Notes: generated from the letters alone by a model not told the origin. A DNA stretch of 64,000 nt from Streptomyces taklimakanensis (GCF_009709575.1 NZ_WIXO01000001.1:3722001-3786000), one strand, 5' to 3'. Shown: positions 27,142 to 36,461, counted from the stretch's first letter. Numbers and translations: made by a program.

Positions 27142-27175
27142 CTACGCGCGTAGCCAGCCGTCGAGGCGGTAGCGT
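27142..27175 (+). promoter_or_regulatory. Nucleoside operator and promoter of the importer-cdd-deoA operon
   Basis: Perfect CTACGCGCGTAG at 27142-27153, sixteen bases before the -10 TAGCGT (27170-27175), so it covers the -35 position. Transcription would start near 27182, giving a leader of about 97 bases. Confidence 0.75.
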
Positions 27176-27278
27176 CGCCCTCACCCGTACGGCCCGGCGG
27201 TCACCTCCCGGCCACCTGTGGTCACCCGCCCCGCCGGCCCTCCCTACGAGCCACTCCTTAGCCCGAGGAGAGTGCACC

Positions 27279-28880
27279 ATCAACGCGTCCAGCAGCCCTC
27301 CCGCCGTCGAACTGGCCGGGATCACCAAGCGCTTCCCCGGTGTCGTCGCCAACCACGACATCCACCTGTCCGTCCGCAAAGGCACCGTGCACGCCATCGT
27401 CGGTGAGAACGGCGCGGGCAAGTCGACCCTGATGAAGATCCTCTACGGCATGCAGAAGCCGGACGAGGGCACCATCGCCGTCGACGGGCGGGAAGTGAGC
27501 TTCTCCGACCCCGGCGACGCCATCGCCCGGGGCATCGGCATGGTCCACCAGCACTTCATGCTGGCCGACAACCTCACCGTCGCCGAGAACACCGTCCTGG
27601 GCAGTGAGAAGCTGTACGGGATCGGCGCCCGCGCCCGCGCGCGGATCAAGGAGATCTCCGAGGCCTACGGCCTGGGCATCCGTCCCGACGCCCTGGTGGA
27701 GGACCTCGGCGTCGCCGACCGCCAGCGCGTGGAGATCCTCAAGGTCCTCTACCGCGGCGCCCGCACCCTCATCCTCGACGAGCCGACCGCCGTGCTCGTA
27801 CCGCAGGAGGTCGAGGCCCTCTTCGACAACCTCCGCGAGCTGAAGGCCGAGGGCCTGACCGTCATCTTCATCTCCCACAAGCTGGGCGAGGTGCTCTCGG
27901 TCGCCGACGACATCACCGTGATACGGCGCGGCACCACCGTCGCCTCCGTGGACCCGGCCGACGTCACCGCCAAGCAGCTCGCCGAACTGATGGTCGGCTC
28001 CGAGCTGCCGTCCCCCCAGACCGGCGAGTCCACCGTCACCGACACCCCGATGCTCCGGGTGGAGAACCTCACCCTCACCGAGCACGACGCCGTCGACGGC
28101 GCCCGCACCGTCCTGGACGGCATCACCTTCACCATCCGCAAGGGCGAGGTGCTGGGACTGGCCGGTGTCGAGGGCAACGGGCAGACCGAGCTGATCGAGG
28201 CCCTGGTCGGCATACGCCACGCCGACGGCGGCACCATCACCCTCGGCGACGAGGACATCACCTCCTGGCCCACCCGCCGCCGCCGCGAGGGCGGCGTCGG
28301 CTACATCCCCGAGGACCGCCACCGGCACGGGCTGCTGCTGGAGTCCCCCCTGTGGGAGAACCGCATCCTCGGGCACGTCACCGAGGCCCCCAACAGCAGG
28401 GGGCCGTGGCTGGACATCAAGGCCGCCCGCGCCGACACCGAGCGGATCGTCGTCGACTACGACGTGCGCACCCCCGGCATCGACGTCACCGCGGCCTCCC
28501 TGTCCGGCGGCAACCAGCAGAAGCTGATCGTGGGCCGCGAGATGAGCCACGACCCCCGGCTGCTGATCGCCGCCCACCCCACGCGCGGCGTGGACGTCGG
28601 CGCGCAGGCCCAGATCTGGGACCAGATCCGCGCCGCGCGCCGCGAGGGGCTGGCCGTCCTGCTGATCTCCGCCGACCTGGACGAGCTGATCGGCCTGTCC
28701 GACACCCTGCGCGTGATGTACCGCGGCCGGCTGGTCGCCGACGCGGACCCTGCCACGATCACCCCGGAAGCCCTGGGATCCGCCATGACCGGCGCGGCCT
28801 CCGGCCACCTGGAGGACGGGCCCCACGGCTCCTCCGCCGCTGGTCGGGGCGAGGACCGGGACGGGGGAGAGGAACGATGA
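27279..28880 (+). CDS. Nucleoside ABC transporter ATPase (two ABC domains), probable ATC start
   Basis: 533-residue twin-ABC ATPase of the BmpA/RbsA-like importer group. Domain 1: Walker A GENGAGKST (about 42-50), signature-region VADRQRVEILKVLYRGA, Walker B LILDEPTAVL. Domain 2: VLGLAGVEGNGQTELIEA (degenerate Walker A), signature LSGGNQQKLIVGRE, and LLIAAHPTRGVDVGAQ in which the second-domain Walker B glutamate is replaced, as is common in this family. No ATG, GTG or TTG lies in frame between 27200 and 27387. The GTG at 27387 would remove the first strands and leave only five residues before Walker A. GAGGAG (27265-27270) points eight bases on to ATC 27279, where family-like sequence begins. 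The stop overlaps the permease start (ATGA). Confidence 0.85.
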   Translation: MNASSSPPAVELAGITKRFPGVVANHDIHLSVRKGTVHAIVGENGAGKSTLMKILYGMQKPDEGTIAVDGREVSFSDPGDAIARGIGMVHQHFMLADNLTVAENTVLGSEKLYGIGARARARIKEISEAYGLGIRPDALVEDLGVADRQRVEILKVLYRGARTLILDEPTAVLVPQEVEALFDNLRELKAEGLTVIFISHKLGEVLSVADDITVIRRGTTVASVDPADVTAKQLAELMVGSELPSPQTGESTVTDTPMLRVENLTLTEHDAVDGARTVLDGITFTIRKGEVLGLAGVEGNGQTELIEALVGIRHADGGTITLGDEDITSWPTRRRREGGVGYIPEDRHRHGLLLESPLWENRILGHVTEAPNSRGPWLDIKAARADTERIVVDYDVRTPGIDVTAASLSGGNQQKLIVGREMSHDPRLLIAAHPTRGVDVGAQAQIWDQIRAARREGLAVLLISADLDELIGLSDTLRVMYRGRLVADADPATITPEALGSAMTGAASGHLEDGPHGSSAAGRGEDRDGGEER

Positions 28881-30013
28881 AGAAGTTCGACAAGGACCGG
28901 CTGATCCTGGCGGCCGGCGGGCCGGTGCTGGCCATCGTCGTCGCCGTGCTGCTGACCTCGGTGGTGCTGCTCGCCTCCGGCCGCAACCCCGTGCAGCCGT
29001 ACTCCCTGATGGCCGAGTACGCGATGCACTCCGACATCCAGGTGCTCATCGTCAACCAGGCCGCGACCTACTACCTGGCCGCGCTGGCGGTGGCGGTCGG
29101 CTTCCGGATGAACCTGTTCAACATCGGGGTCGACGGCCAGTACCGGCTCGCCGCGATGGCCGCCGCCGTCGCCGGCGCCTCGGTCACCCTGCCCGGGCCG
29201 CTCCACATCCTGCTGATCATGCTCGTCGCGATGCTCGTCGGCGCCTTCTGGGCCGGTATCGCGGGCATCCTCAAGACCACCCGCGGGGTGAGCGAGGTCG
29301 TCGCGACGATCATGCTCAACTCCATCGCGACCAGCATCATCGCCTACCTCATCCTGCCCGGCCAGTTCGGCGAGCAGCGGGGCAACAACCTCACCACCGG
29401 GCTGATCCCGGAGTCCGGCCGGTTCCCCGGCATCGACCTCGGGCCGGCCGGCGAGATCTACGGGTTCACCGTCGTCGCCGCGCTCTGCGGCTTCCTGTAC
29501 TGGCTGATCCTGAACCGGACCCGGTTCGGCTTCGACCTGCGCGCCACCGGCGCCAGCGACAGCGCCGCCACCGCCAGTGGCGTCGACGCCAAGCGCATGG
29601 TGCTGACCAGCATGCTGATCTCCGGCGCCGTCGCCGGACTGGCCGGCATGCCCGTCCTGCTCGGCGACGCCCACACCTACAGCCTCGACTTCCCCGTCGG
29701 CGTCGGCTTCACGGGCATCACCATCGCCCTGCTGGGCCGCAACCACCCGGTGGGCATCGCCCTGGGCGCCCTGCTCATCGCCTTCCTCGACAAGGCGTCC
29801 CCGACGCTCGACTACAACGGCTACGAGAAGGAGATCGCCACGATCATGCAGGGCCTGATCGTGATGGCGGTCGTCATCAGCTACGAGTCCGTGCGCCGCT
29901 ACGGTCTGCGCCGCCAGCAGCAGAAGGTCGGCGAGGAACTCGCCGCCGAGGCCGCCGCTGCCGGTGAGGGCAACGGCAACGGCCCGAAGAACCGCAAGGA
30001 GGTGTCGGCATGA
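28877..30013 (+). CDS. Nucleoside ABC transporter permease 1
   Basis: 378-residue inner-membrane permease of the BPD_transp_2 family. Hydrophobic segments begin near residue 10 and continue to about 340, with family sequence FRMNLFNIGVDGQYRLAAM (about 75-93), TRGVSEVVATIMLNSIATS (about 135-153) and FTGITIALLGRNHPVGIALG (about 275-294). The C-terminus is charged and low-complexity. It forms a heterodimer with the next gene's product, with BMP protein outside and the twin-ABC ATPase inside. ATGA overlaps at both ends (28877-28880; 30010-30013) indicate tight translational coupling. Confidence 0.92.
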   Translation: MKKFDKDRLILAAGGPVLAIVVAVLLTSVVLLASGRNPVQPYSLMAEYAMHSDIQVLIVNQAATYYLAALAVAVGFRMNLFNIGVDGQYRLAAMAAAVAGASVTLPGPLHILLIMLVAMLVGAFWAGIAGILKTTRGVSEVVATIMLNSIATSIIAYLILPGQFGEQRGNNLTTGLIPESGRFPGIDLGPAGEIYGFTVVAALCGFLYWLILNRTRFGFDLRATGASDSAATASGVDAKRMVLTSMLISGAVAGLAGMPVLLGDAHTYSLDFPVGVGFTGITIALLGRNHPVGIALGALLIAFLDKASPTLDYNGYEKEIATIMQGLIVMAVVISYESVRRYGLRRQQQKVGEELAAEAAAAGEGNGNGPKNRKEVSA

Positions 30014-31278
30014 GCACCGCCCTCGCCAAGCCGGCCGCGCAGCAGCCGAAGTCGGGGAAGCCCGCCCGTCGCCGGCTCACCCTGGCCGAGTGGATGCTCG
30101 TCATCGCCGGCGTCCTGGTCCTGGTCTCCGCGGTGCGGCTGATCACCGGAGCCCACGGCATCACCGCCGTCGGCCAGACCTCCGCCGCCCTGCGGCTGGC
30201 CGTCCCGATCGGCCTGGCGGGCCTGGGCGGTCTGTGGGCCGAGCGGGCCGGCGTGATCAACATCGGTCTGGAGGGCATGCTGATCCTGGGCACCTGGTTC
30301 GGTGCCTGGGCCGGCGTCCAGTGGGGCCCGTGGGCGGGCGTGGTCATGGGCATCGTCGGCGGCGCGCTGGGCGGCCTGCTGCACGCGATCGCCACCGTCA
30401 CCTTCGGCGTCAACCACATCGTCTCCGGTGTGGCCATCAACATCCTCGCCGTCGGCGCCACCCGCTACCTGTCCAGCTTCACCTTCGCCGAGATGGAGGG
30501 CGGCACCAGCAAGCAGTCCCCGCCGATCGAGCCGATAGGACAGATCACCGTCCCCGGGGTGTCCGACGCCCTGGCGACGCTCAACGCCAAGCACTGGTTC
30601 GTCGTCTCGGACGTCGCCGGACTCCTCGGCGGGCTGGTCACCAGCCTCTCCCTGCTGACGATCGTGGCGATCGCCATGATCCCGCTCAGCCGGTGGGTGC
30701 TGTGGCACACCGGTTTCGGCCTGCGGCTGCGCTCCTGCGGCGAGAACCCGATCGCCGCCGAGACGCTGGGCGTCAACGTCTACAAGTACAAGTACATCGC
30801 GGTGATGATCTCCGGCGGCTTCGCCGGCATGGGCGGCGCCTTCCTCGCCGAGGTCGCCTCCAACATCTACCTGGAGGGCCAGACCGGCGGTCGCGGCTAC
30901 ATCGGTCTCGCCGCGATGATCTTCGGCAACTGGATGCCCGGCGGACTGGCGCTCGGCGCGGGCCTGTTCGGCTACACCGACAGCCTCAACCTGCGCGGCG
31001 GCGGCCAGAACGTCCACGCGCTGCTCCTGCTGCTGGCCATCCTCCTCGTCCTGGCCACCGCCTGGGCGGTGTACCGGAAGAAGTACCTGACCGGTGCCGT
31101 CTCCGCCGTCGTCGGTCTGGTGCTGTTCGTCTGGTACGCCTCCGTGGACGAGGTGCCCAGCCAGTTCGTGAGCGCCGCCCCGTACGTCGCCACCCTGCTG
31201 GTGCTGGCGATGTCCGCGCAGCGGCTGCGGATGCCCAAGGCCAACGGCAAGGCCTACCGGAAGGGCGAGGGCAAGTAG
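30010..31278 (+). CDS. Nucleoside ABC transporter permease 2
   Basis: 422-residue second permease of the importer. Membrane segments from about residue 28 to 400; family motifs LWAERAGVINIGLEGMLILG (about 76-95), GVNHIVSGVAINILAVGATR, LRSCGENPIAAETLGVNVYK (cytoplasmic coupling loop) and GGRGYIGLAAMIFGNWMPGG. It is longer than permease 1 because of extra C-terminal spans (about 335-405). The stop TAG shares its G with the GTG start of cdd, so importer and cytidine deaminase are made from one message. Confidence 0.92.
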   Translation: MSTALAKPAAQQPKSGKPARRRLTLAEWMLVIAGVLVLVSAVRLITGAHGITAVGQTSAALRLAVPIGLAGLGGLWAERAGVINIGLEGMLILGTWFGAWAGVQWGPWAGVVMGIVGGALGGLLHAIATVTFGVNHIVSGVAINILAVGATRYLSSFTFAEMEGGTSKQSPPIEPIGQITVPGVSDALATLNAKHWFVVSDVAGLLGGLVTSLSLLTIVAIAMIPLSRWVLWHTGFGLRLRSCGENPIAAETLGVNVYKYKYIAVMISGGFAGMGGAFLAEVASNIYLEGQTGGRGYIGLAAMIFGNWMPGGLALGAGLFGYTDSLNLRGGGQNVHALLLLLAILLVLATAWAVYRKKYLTGAVSAVVGLVLFVWYASVDEVPSQFVSAAPYVATLLVLAMSAQRLRMPKANGKAYRKGEGK

Positions 31279-31700
31279 TGAGCGCGCCACACGGAACCCC
31301 CGCGGCGGGCGCGGTCGACTGGACCGCCCTGCGGGCGAAGGCCCGGGAGCTGATGTCCCGGGCCTACGCCCCCTACTCGAAGTACCCGGTCGGGGCCGCC
31401 GCACTGGTGGACGACGGCCGGACCGTCGCCGGCTGCAACGTGGAGAACGCCGCCTACGGTGTCGTCCTGTGCGCCGAGTGCGGTCTGGTCTCGGACCTGA
31501 TCGCCACCGGTGGCGGCCGGCTCGTGGCCTTCACCTGCTGCGACGGTCGGGGCCGGGTGCTGATGCCGTGCGGTCGCTGCCGCCAGCTCCTGTGGGAGCA
31601 CGGCGGCCCGGACCTGGCCGTCGACACGGCCGGCGGCATCCGCCCCCTGTCCGAGCTGCTGCCGGACGCCTTCGGCCCCGACGACCTCGCGGACCGCTGA
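31278..31700 (+). CDS. cdd: Cytidine deaminase
   Basis: 140-residue zinc enzyme that deaminates cytidine and deoxycytidine to uridine and deoxyuridine. The family signature is complete: CNVENAAYG (substrate site, about 50-58), CAE (zinc Cys and catalytic Glu, about 64-66) and PCGRCRQ (two zinc Cys, about 97-103). GTG 31278 overlaps the permease stop by one base. Placed after the importer and before deoA, it converts imported cytidine so that the pyrimidine phosphorylase can act. Length is typical of the tetrameric homologues. Confidence 0.95.
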   Translation: MSAPHGTPAAGAVDWTALRAKARELMSRAYAPYSKYPVGAAALVDDGRTVAGCNVENAAYGVVLCAECGLVSDLIATGGGRLVAFTCCDGRGRVLMPCGRCRQLLWEHGGPDLAVDTAGGIRPLSELLPDAFGPDDLADR

Positions 31701-31759
31701 CACCCCGCCCCCGTCCCGCCCCCCCGTCCCGCCACCCCCGCAAGGAGCCGCACCCGACG

Positions 31760-33037
31760 ATGGACGTCATCTCCGTCATCCGTACCAAGCGCGATCGGGG
31801 CCGTCTCAGCGACGCCCAGATCGACTGGGTCATCGACGCCTACACCCGCGGCGAGGTCGCCGACGAGCAGATGTCGGCCCTGGCCATGGCGATCCTGCTG
31901 AACGGCATGGAGCGCGAGGAGATCGCCCGCTGGACCGCCGCGATGATCGCGAGCGGCGAGCGGATGGACTTCTCCGCCCTGCCCCGTCCGACGGCCGACA
32001 AGCACTCCACGGGCGGTGTCGGCGACAAGATCACCCTGCCCCTGGCCCCGCTGGTCGCGGCCTGCGGCGCCGCCGTCCCCCAGCTCTCGGGCCGGGGCCT
32101 GGGCCACACCGGCGGCACGCTCGACAAGATGGAGTCCATCCCCGGCTGGCGGGCGCTGCTGAGCAACGACGCGATGATGGACGTCCTGCGCTCGGTCGGC
32201 GCGGTGATCTGCGCGGCGGGCGACGGGCTGGCGCCGGCCGACAAGAAGCTCTACGCGCTGCGCGACGTCACCGGCACGGTCGAGGCCATCCCGCTGATCG
32301 CCTCCTCGATCATGTCCAAGAAGATCGCCGAGGGGACCGGGTCGCTGGTCCTGGACGTCAAGGTCGGCTCGGGCGCGTTCATGAAGAACCTCGACGACGC
32401 CCGCGAACTGGCCCGCACCATGGTCGGTCTGGGTACCGACCACGGCGTGCGGACCGTCGCGCTGCTCACCGACATGTCCACGCCGCTGGGGCTGACCGCG
32501 GGCAACGCCCTGGAGGTCCGCGAGTCGGTGGAGGTGCTGGCCGGCGGCGGCCCGGCCGACGTCGTGGAGCTGACCCTGGCGCTGGCCCGCGAGATGCTCG
32601 ACGCGGCCGGACTGCCGGACGCCGATCCGGCCGGGGCGCTCGCCGACGGCTCGGCGATGGACCACTGGCGCCGCATGGTCGCCGCCCAGGGCGGCGACCC
32701 GGACGCGCCGCTGCCCGTCGCCCGCGAACGGCACACCGTGACGGCCTCCGCCTCCGGGGTCCTGACGAAGCTGGACGCGTACGCCGTCGGCGTCGCCGCC
32801 TGGCGGTTGGGCGCGGGACGCGCCCGCAAGGAGGACCCGGTGCAGGCCGGGGCCGGGGTGGAGATGCACGCCAAGCCGGGCGACCGCGTCACCGCCGGCG
32901 CCCCGCTGTTGACCCTCCACACCGACACCCCCGAGCGCTTCGAGTACGCGCTCGGGGCCCTCGACGGCGACGCGATCGAGATCACCGACACGGCTTCCGT
33001 CGAGCCCACCCCCCTGATCCTCGACCGCATCGCCTGA
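31760..33037 (+). CDS. deoA: Thymidine (pyrimidine-nucleoside) phosphorylase
   Basis: 425 residues. Splits thymidine or (deoxy)uridine with phosphate into base and (deoxy)ribose-1-phosphate. Seen: helical N-terminal domain (1-65), the phosphate-binding KHSTGGVGDK (about 80-89), SGRGLGHTGGTLDKMESIPG (thymidine phosphorylase signature, about 112-131), VKVGSGAFMK (about 197-206) and a C-terminal barrel-sandwich domain with EDPVQAGAGVEMHAKPGD. ATG 31760 has AAGGAG 12 bases upstream. Last gene of the importer operon, followed by a strong terminator. Its sugar phosphate product would need a phosphopentomutase and deoC for further breakdown, both candidates in this window. Confidence 0.95.
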   Translation: MDVISVIRTKRDRGRLSDAQIDWVIDAYTRGEVADEQMSALAMAILLNGMEREEIARWTAAMIASGERMDFSALPRPTADKHSTGGVGDKITLPLAPLVAACGAAVPQLSGRGLGHTGGTLDKMESIPGWRALLSNDAMMDVLRSVGAVICAAGDGLAPADKKLYALRDVTGTVEAIPLIASSIMSKKIAEGTGSLVLDVKVGSGAFMKNLDDARELARTMVGLGTDHGVRTVALLTDMSTPLGLTAGNALEVRESVEVLAGGGPADVVELTLALAREMLDAAGLPDADPAGALADGSAMDHWRRMVAAQGGDPDAPLPVARERHTVTASASGVLTKLDAYAVGVAAWRLGAGRARKEDPVQAGAGVEMHAKPGDRVTAGAPLLTLHTDTPERFEYALGALDGDAIEITDTASVEPTPLILDRIA

Positions 33038-33061
33038 AGCACACCGTCCGACCCGCGACGT

Positions 33062-33098
33062 GTCGGGGGCGACCACGGAGACCGTGGTCGCCCCCGAC
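33062..33098 (+). terminator. 17-bp stem terminator after deoA
   Basis: Perfect inverted repeat of 17 bases (33062-33078 with 33082-33098) around the loop AGA, 24 bases after the deoA stop. Confidence 0.85.
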
Positions 33099-33305
33099 GC
33101 CGTTCGACGGGCCCGTACCACCGTCCGGAAGCGACGTGGTGGTCCGAGCCGGGCACGGAGCCGGGAGACCGTACGGTCCCGCCGCCGGGGCGCCCACGGC
33201 GTGGAGGGGTGCCTCGCACGGCCGGGTTCCGGCATGGTGGTGCCCCCGGGGGGAGGGGAGTCCCCGGGTTCCGACAGGGTGTCGGAGAGGACCACAGGGG
33301 GACAC

Positions 33306-33584
33306 GTGTCGGGTTTCTTCTTCGTGCTCGGCGCCGCGTTGGTGCTGACGCTGGGGGTGTCGGGCGTGGTGGCGGCGGTCACCGGGCGCGTCGTGCTCCC
33401 GTGGCCGTGCGACAGGGTGCGGCGTCCGGGGGTGTGGGGCGCGGGGGCGTCGCTGCTCGCGGTGGGACTGATGGCCGGACGGACCGTCCCGGTCGCCGTC
33501 CGCCTCCCCCTCATGTTGGTCGGTCTGGTGCTGATCCTGCTGGGGCAGATCCTGGGACCCCGGCGGGCGGGTCGGGACGGCTGA
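33306..33584 (+). CDS. Small membrane protein (92 aa)
   Basis: Predicted three-span membrane protein: segments about 3-24 (FFFVLGAALVLTLGVSGVVA), 43-62 (WGAGASLLAVGLMAGRTV) and 66-83 (RLPLMLVGLVLILLGQIL), with a basic C-terminus. GTG 33306 is chosen for AGGGGGA just upstream; the long frame that continues to 33060 runs through the deoA terminator and is not credible. No family recognised and no clear operon partner. Confidence 0.55.
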   Translation: MSGFFFVLGAALVLTLGVSGVVAAVTGRVVLPWPCDRVRRPGVWGAGASLLAVGLMAGRTVPVAVRLPLMLVGLVLILLGQILGPRRAGRDG

Positions 33585-33775
33585 GGCCGCCGGTCCCGGG
33601 ACGACGATCGCCGAGCCGCGTGGCGTCATCGCTCTCCCCTCGGGCGCGACGGTGGCGGTCGATCCCCGCCCGATCTGCTCGGCTCCGGCGGCCGCCCCCG
33701 ACGGACGAGGGGGTGCGAGGGGCGTTGACGCCCCCCGCTTTCCCGCCTATCTTCCCGTTCGAAGTTCTGGTCAGT

Positions 33776-33791
33776 GTACGAAATATCGAAC
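33776..33791 (+). promoter_or_regulatory. Imperfect palindrome before the arabinofuranosidase gene
   Basis: GTACGAAATATCGAAC (33776-33791) is palindromic at 12 of 16 positions, the mismatches all being A/T. It lies in an unusually AT-rich stretch 22 bases before the start codon, a plausible repressor site for a sugar-responsive regulator. Confidence 0.4.
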
Positions 33792-33812
33792 GATGAAGAG
33801 TTCGGGAGCCTC

Positions 33813-36383
33813 ATGCCGCGCACACGACCCAGACCGGCCCCCGTCGTCGGCCTCCTCGCCGGCGCCCTCCTCGCGGGCGCGCTCGCCGCCGCCCCCACGT
33901 CCGGTGCCCTTGCCGCCGATCCCCCCACACCCTCCGACTACACCCTCACCGTCGACCGCACCCGCACCGGCCCCGAGATCGGCGAGCGGATGTACGGCGT
34001 GTTCTACGAGGACATCAACCGTGCCGCCGACGGCGGTCTCTACGCCGAGCTCGTCCAGAACCGCTCCTTCGAGTACGCCCCCGTCGACAACCCCTCCTAC
34101 ACCGGTCTGACCGCCTGGACCGAGACCGCCACCGGCGGCGCGACCGGTACCGCCCGGGTCGTGGACGACGAACACCGCCTGAACGAACGCAACCGCAACC
34201 ACCTGCGCCTGGAACTGCACGGCACCGGCGGCGCCGACGCCCGCCACGGCGTCACCAACACCGGTTACAACTCCGGCATCGCCGTGGAGAGGGGCGAGCG
34301 GTACGACTTCTCGGTGTGGGCCCGCACCGACTCGAGGCGGGGCACCCCGCTGACCGTCACCCTCCACGACGTCTCCGGCGAGCCCCTCGCCGCACCGCTG
34401 CGCCCGACCGTGCGCGGCGATCGCTGGACGAAGTACACCGGCACCCTCACCGCCCGCGCCACCAGCACCACTGGACGTCTGACCGTGGCCGCGGGCGGCT
34501 TCGGCACGCTCCGCCTCGACATGGTGTCCCTCTTCCCCCGCGACACCTACAAGGGCCGTCCCAACGGGATGCGCAAGGACCTCGCCGAGAAGATCGCCGC
34601 CCTGAAGCCGGGCTTCCTGCGCTTCCCCGGCGGCTGTCTGGTCAACACCGGCAGCCACGAGGCGTACGAGGCCCCGAACTGGGAACGGCGACGCTCCTAC
34701 CAGTGGAAGGACACCATCGGGCCCGTCGAGGAACGGGCCACCAACGCCAACTTCTGGGGCTACAACCAGTCCTACGGCCTCGGCTACTACGAGTACTTCC
34801 GGTTCGCCGAGGACATCGGCGCGATGCCGTTGCCCGTCGTCCCCGCCCTGGTCACCGGCTGCGGCGAGAACGAGGCCACCGACGACCCCGAACTGCTGCG
34901 CCGCCATGTGCGGGACACCCTGGACCTGATCGAGTTCGCCAACGGCCCCGTCACCTCCGAGTGGGGCGCCCGGCGGGCCGAGATGGGCCACCCCGAGCCG
35001 TTCGGCCTCACCCACCTCGCGGTCGGCAACGAGGAGAACCTGCCCGACGCATACTACGAGCGCCTCGCGGCCTTCCGCGAAGCCGTCGAGGCCGAGCACC
35101 CCGAGATCACGGTGATCGCCAACTCCGGCCCCGACGACACCGGCGCCACCTTCGACCGCGCGTGGGAACTGGCCCGCGAGACCGGGGTCGAGATGGTCGA
35201 CGAGCACTACTACAACAGCCCGAGCTGGTTCCTGGAGAACAACGAGCGCTACGACTCCTACGACCGCTTTGGGCCGAAGGTGTTCCTCGGCGAGTACGCC
35301 TCCCAGGACAACCGCTTCCGCAACTCCCTCGCCGAGGCCGCGTTCATGACCGGACTGGAGCGCAACGCCGACGTGGTGGAGATGGCCTCCTACGCGCCGC
35401 TGCTGGCCAACACCGACTCCGTGCAGTGGAGTCCGGACCTGATCTGGTTCGACAACGCCCGTTCCTGGGGGTCGACCAGCTACGAGACGCAGAAGCTGTT
35501 CATGACCAACACCGGTGACGAGGTCGTCCCGAGCACCGCCTCCGCCACCCCCGTCGTCAGCGGTCCGATCACCGGCGCGATCGGCCTGTCCACCTGGGCC
35601 ACCAGCGCCGCCTACGACGACGTGCGGGTCGTCTCGGCGGACGGCGAGGAGTTGTTCGCCGACGACTTCTCCTCGGGCGCCGGGAGGTGGACCGAGGCCG
35701 CCGGGCGCGGCACCTGGACGGTCGAGGGCGGCGCGTACGTCCAGACCGACACGGCCGCCGAGAACACCATGGTCACCGCCGGCGACCCCGCCTGGCACGA
35801 CTACGACCTGCACGTGAGGGCGACCAAGCGCGAGGGCCGCGAGGGCTTCCTGATCGCCTTCGGCGTCAAGGACACCGGGAACCACTACTGGTGGAACCTG
35901 GGAGGCTGGGGCAACACCCGCTCGGCGGTGGAGAAGGCGACCGACGGCGGCAAGCAGACGATGATCGAGGACGGCACGGTGATCGAGACCGGCCGCGCCT
36001 ACGACGTGCGGATCGAGGTCCGCGGCCGCCAGGTGGCCCTCTACCTCGACGGCGAGAAGTGGGGGAGCTTCACCGACGACAAGGTCGCCGAGCCGTTCCG
36101 CCAGGTCGTCACCCGCGACGAGGCCACCGGCGAGCTGATCGTCAAGGTCGTCAACGCCCAGCGGACCCCGGCCCGCACCCGCGTCGACCTGGGCGAGGGC
36201 GCAAAGGTGGCACCGACCGCGCGCCTCACCGTCCTGACGGGCGATCCGGACGCGGTCAACACCGCCGACGAGCGACCGATCAGGCCCGAGCGGTCGGTGA
36301 TCCGGGGTGTGGACACCACCTTCACCCACACCTTCCCGCCCCACTCGATCACGTTCCTGCGGATCGGCGAACGCACGTCGTGA
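33813..36383 (+). CDS. Secreted alpha-L-arabinofuranosidase (GH51) with LamG-like insert
   Basis: 856-residue secreted enzyme that would release L-arabinose from arabinoxylan or arabinan. Signal peptide about 1-34 (ALAAAPTSGALAA). Then RMYGVFYEDINRAADGGLYA (start of the GH51 barrel), a carbohydrate-binding-like insert (about 110-250), and the catalytic barrel with acid/base E in AVGNEENLPD and nucleophile E in VFLGEYAS. After WSPDLIWFDN a laminin-G-like/DUF1080-like beta domain (about 600-745: LFADDFSSGAG, HYWWNLGGWGN, VALYLDGEKWGSF) is placed before the C-terminal beta-sandwich (HTFPPHSITFLRI). ATG 33813 follows GGGAG and opens the signal peptide; the longer frame from 33774 is rejected. Confidence 0.9.
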   Translation: MPRTRPRPAPVVGLLAGALLAGALAAAPTSGALAADPPTPSDYTLTVDRTRTGPEIGERMYGVFYEDINRAADGGLYAELVQNRSFEYAPVDNPSYTGLTAWTETATGGATGTARVVDDEHRLNERNRNHLRLELHGTGGADARHGVTNTGYNSGIAVERGERYDFSVWARTDSRRGTPLTVTLHDVSGEPLAAPLRPTVRGDRWTKYTGTLTARATSTTGRLTVAAGGFGTLRLDMVSLFPRDTYKGRPNGMRKDLAEKIAALKPGFLRFPGGCLVNTGSHEAYEAPNWERRRSYQWKDTIGPVEERATNANFWGYNQSYGLGYYEYFRFAEDIGAMPLPVVPALVTGCGENEATDDPELLRRHVRDTLDLIEFANGPVTSEWGARRAEMGHPEPFGLTHLAVGNEENLPDAYYERLAAFREAVEAEHPEITVIANSGPDDTGATFDRAWELARETGVEMVDEHYYNSPSWFLENNERYDSYDRFGPKVFLGEYASQDNRFRNSLAEAAFMTGLERNADVVEMASYAPLLANTDSVQWSPDLIWFDNARSWGSTSYETQKLFMTNTGDEVVPSTASATPVVSGPITGAIGLSTWATSAAYDDVRVVSADGEELFADDFSSGAGRWTEAAGRGTWTVEGGAYVQTDTAAENTMVTAGDPAWHDYDLHVRATKREGREGFLIAFGVKDTGNHYWWNLGGWGNTRSAVEKATDGGKQTMIEDGTVIETGRAYDVRIEVRGRQVALYLDGEKWGSFTDDKVAEPFRQVVTRDEATGELIVKVVNAQRTPARTRVDLGEGAKVAPTARLTVLTGDPDAVNTADERPIRPERSVIRGVDTTFTHTFPPHSITFLRIGERTS

Positions 36384-36402
36384 CACGGTGAGGACGCACG
36401 GG

Positions 36403-36430
36403 TGCCCGTGCCCCGGTCGGGGCACGGGCA
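36403..36430. terminator. Bidirectional hairpin
   Basis: TGCCCGTGCCCC (36403-36414) and GGGGCACGGGCA (36419-36430) with loop GGTC, between the convergent arabinofuranosidase and beta-trefoil genes. Confidence 0.8.
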
Positions 36431-36461
36431 GCCGTTCCGCGCGGTCGCGCGGAGCCGGAGG

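Larger units (their letters stand above)
26967..27278 (+). other. 312-base intergenic region with terminator, operator and promoter
   Basis: Holds, in order, a terminator hairpin for the BMP gene (27018-27059), a perfect nucleoside operator (27142-27153), a -10 TAGCGT (27170-27175) and a leader ending in GAGGAG. No gene seen. Confidence 0.7.

Noticed and set aside
27258..28826. 522-codon frame antisense to the ABC ATPase
   Set aside because: Shadow of the real gene; composition of Val/Gly/Asp typical of antisense frames in GC-rich DNA.
33060..33305. N-terminal extension of the small membrane protein to 33060
   Set aside because: It would run through the deoA terminator hairpin and adds basic low-complexity sequence without a ribosome site.
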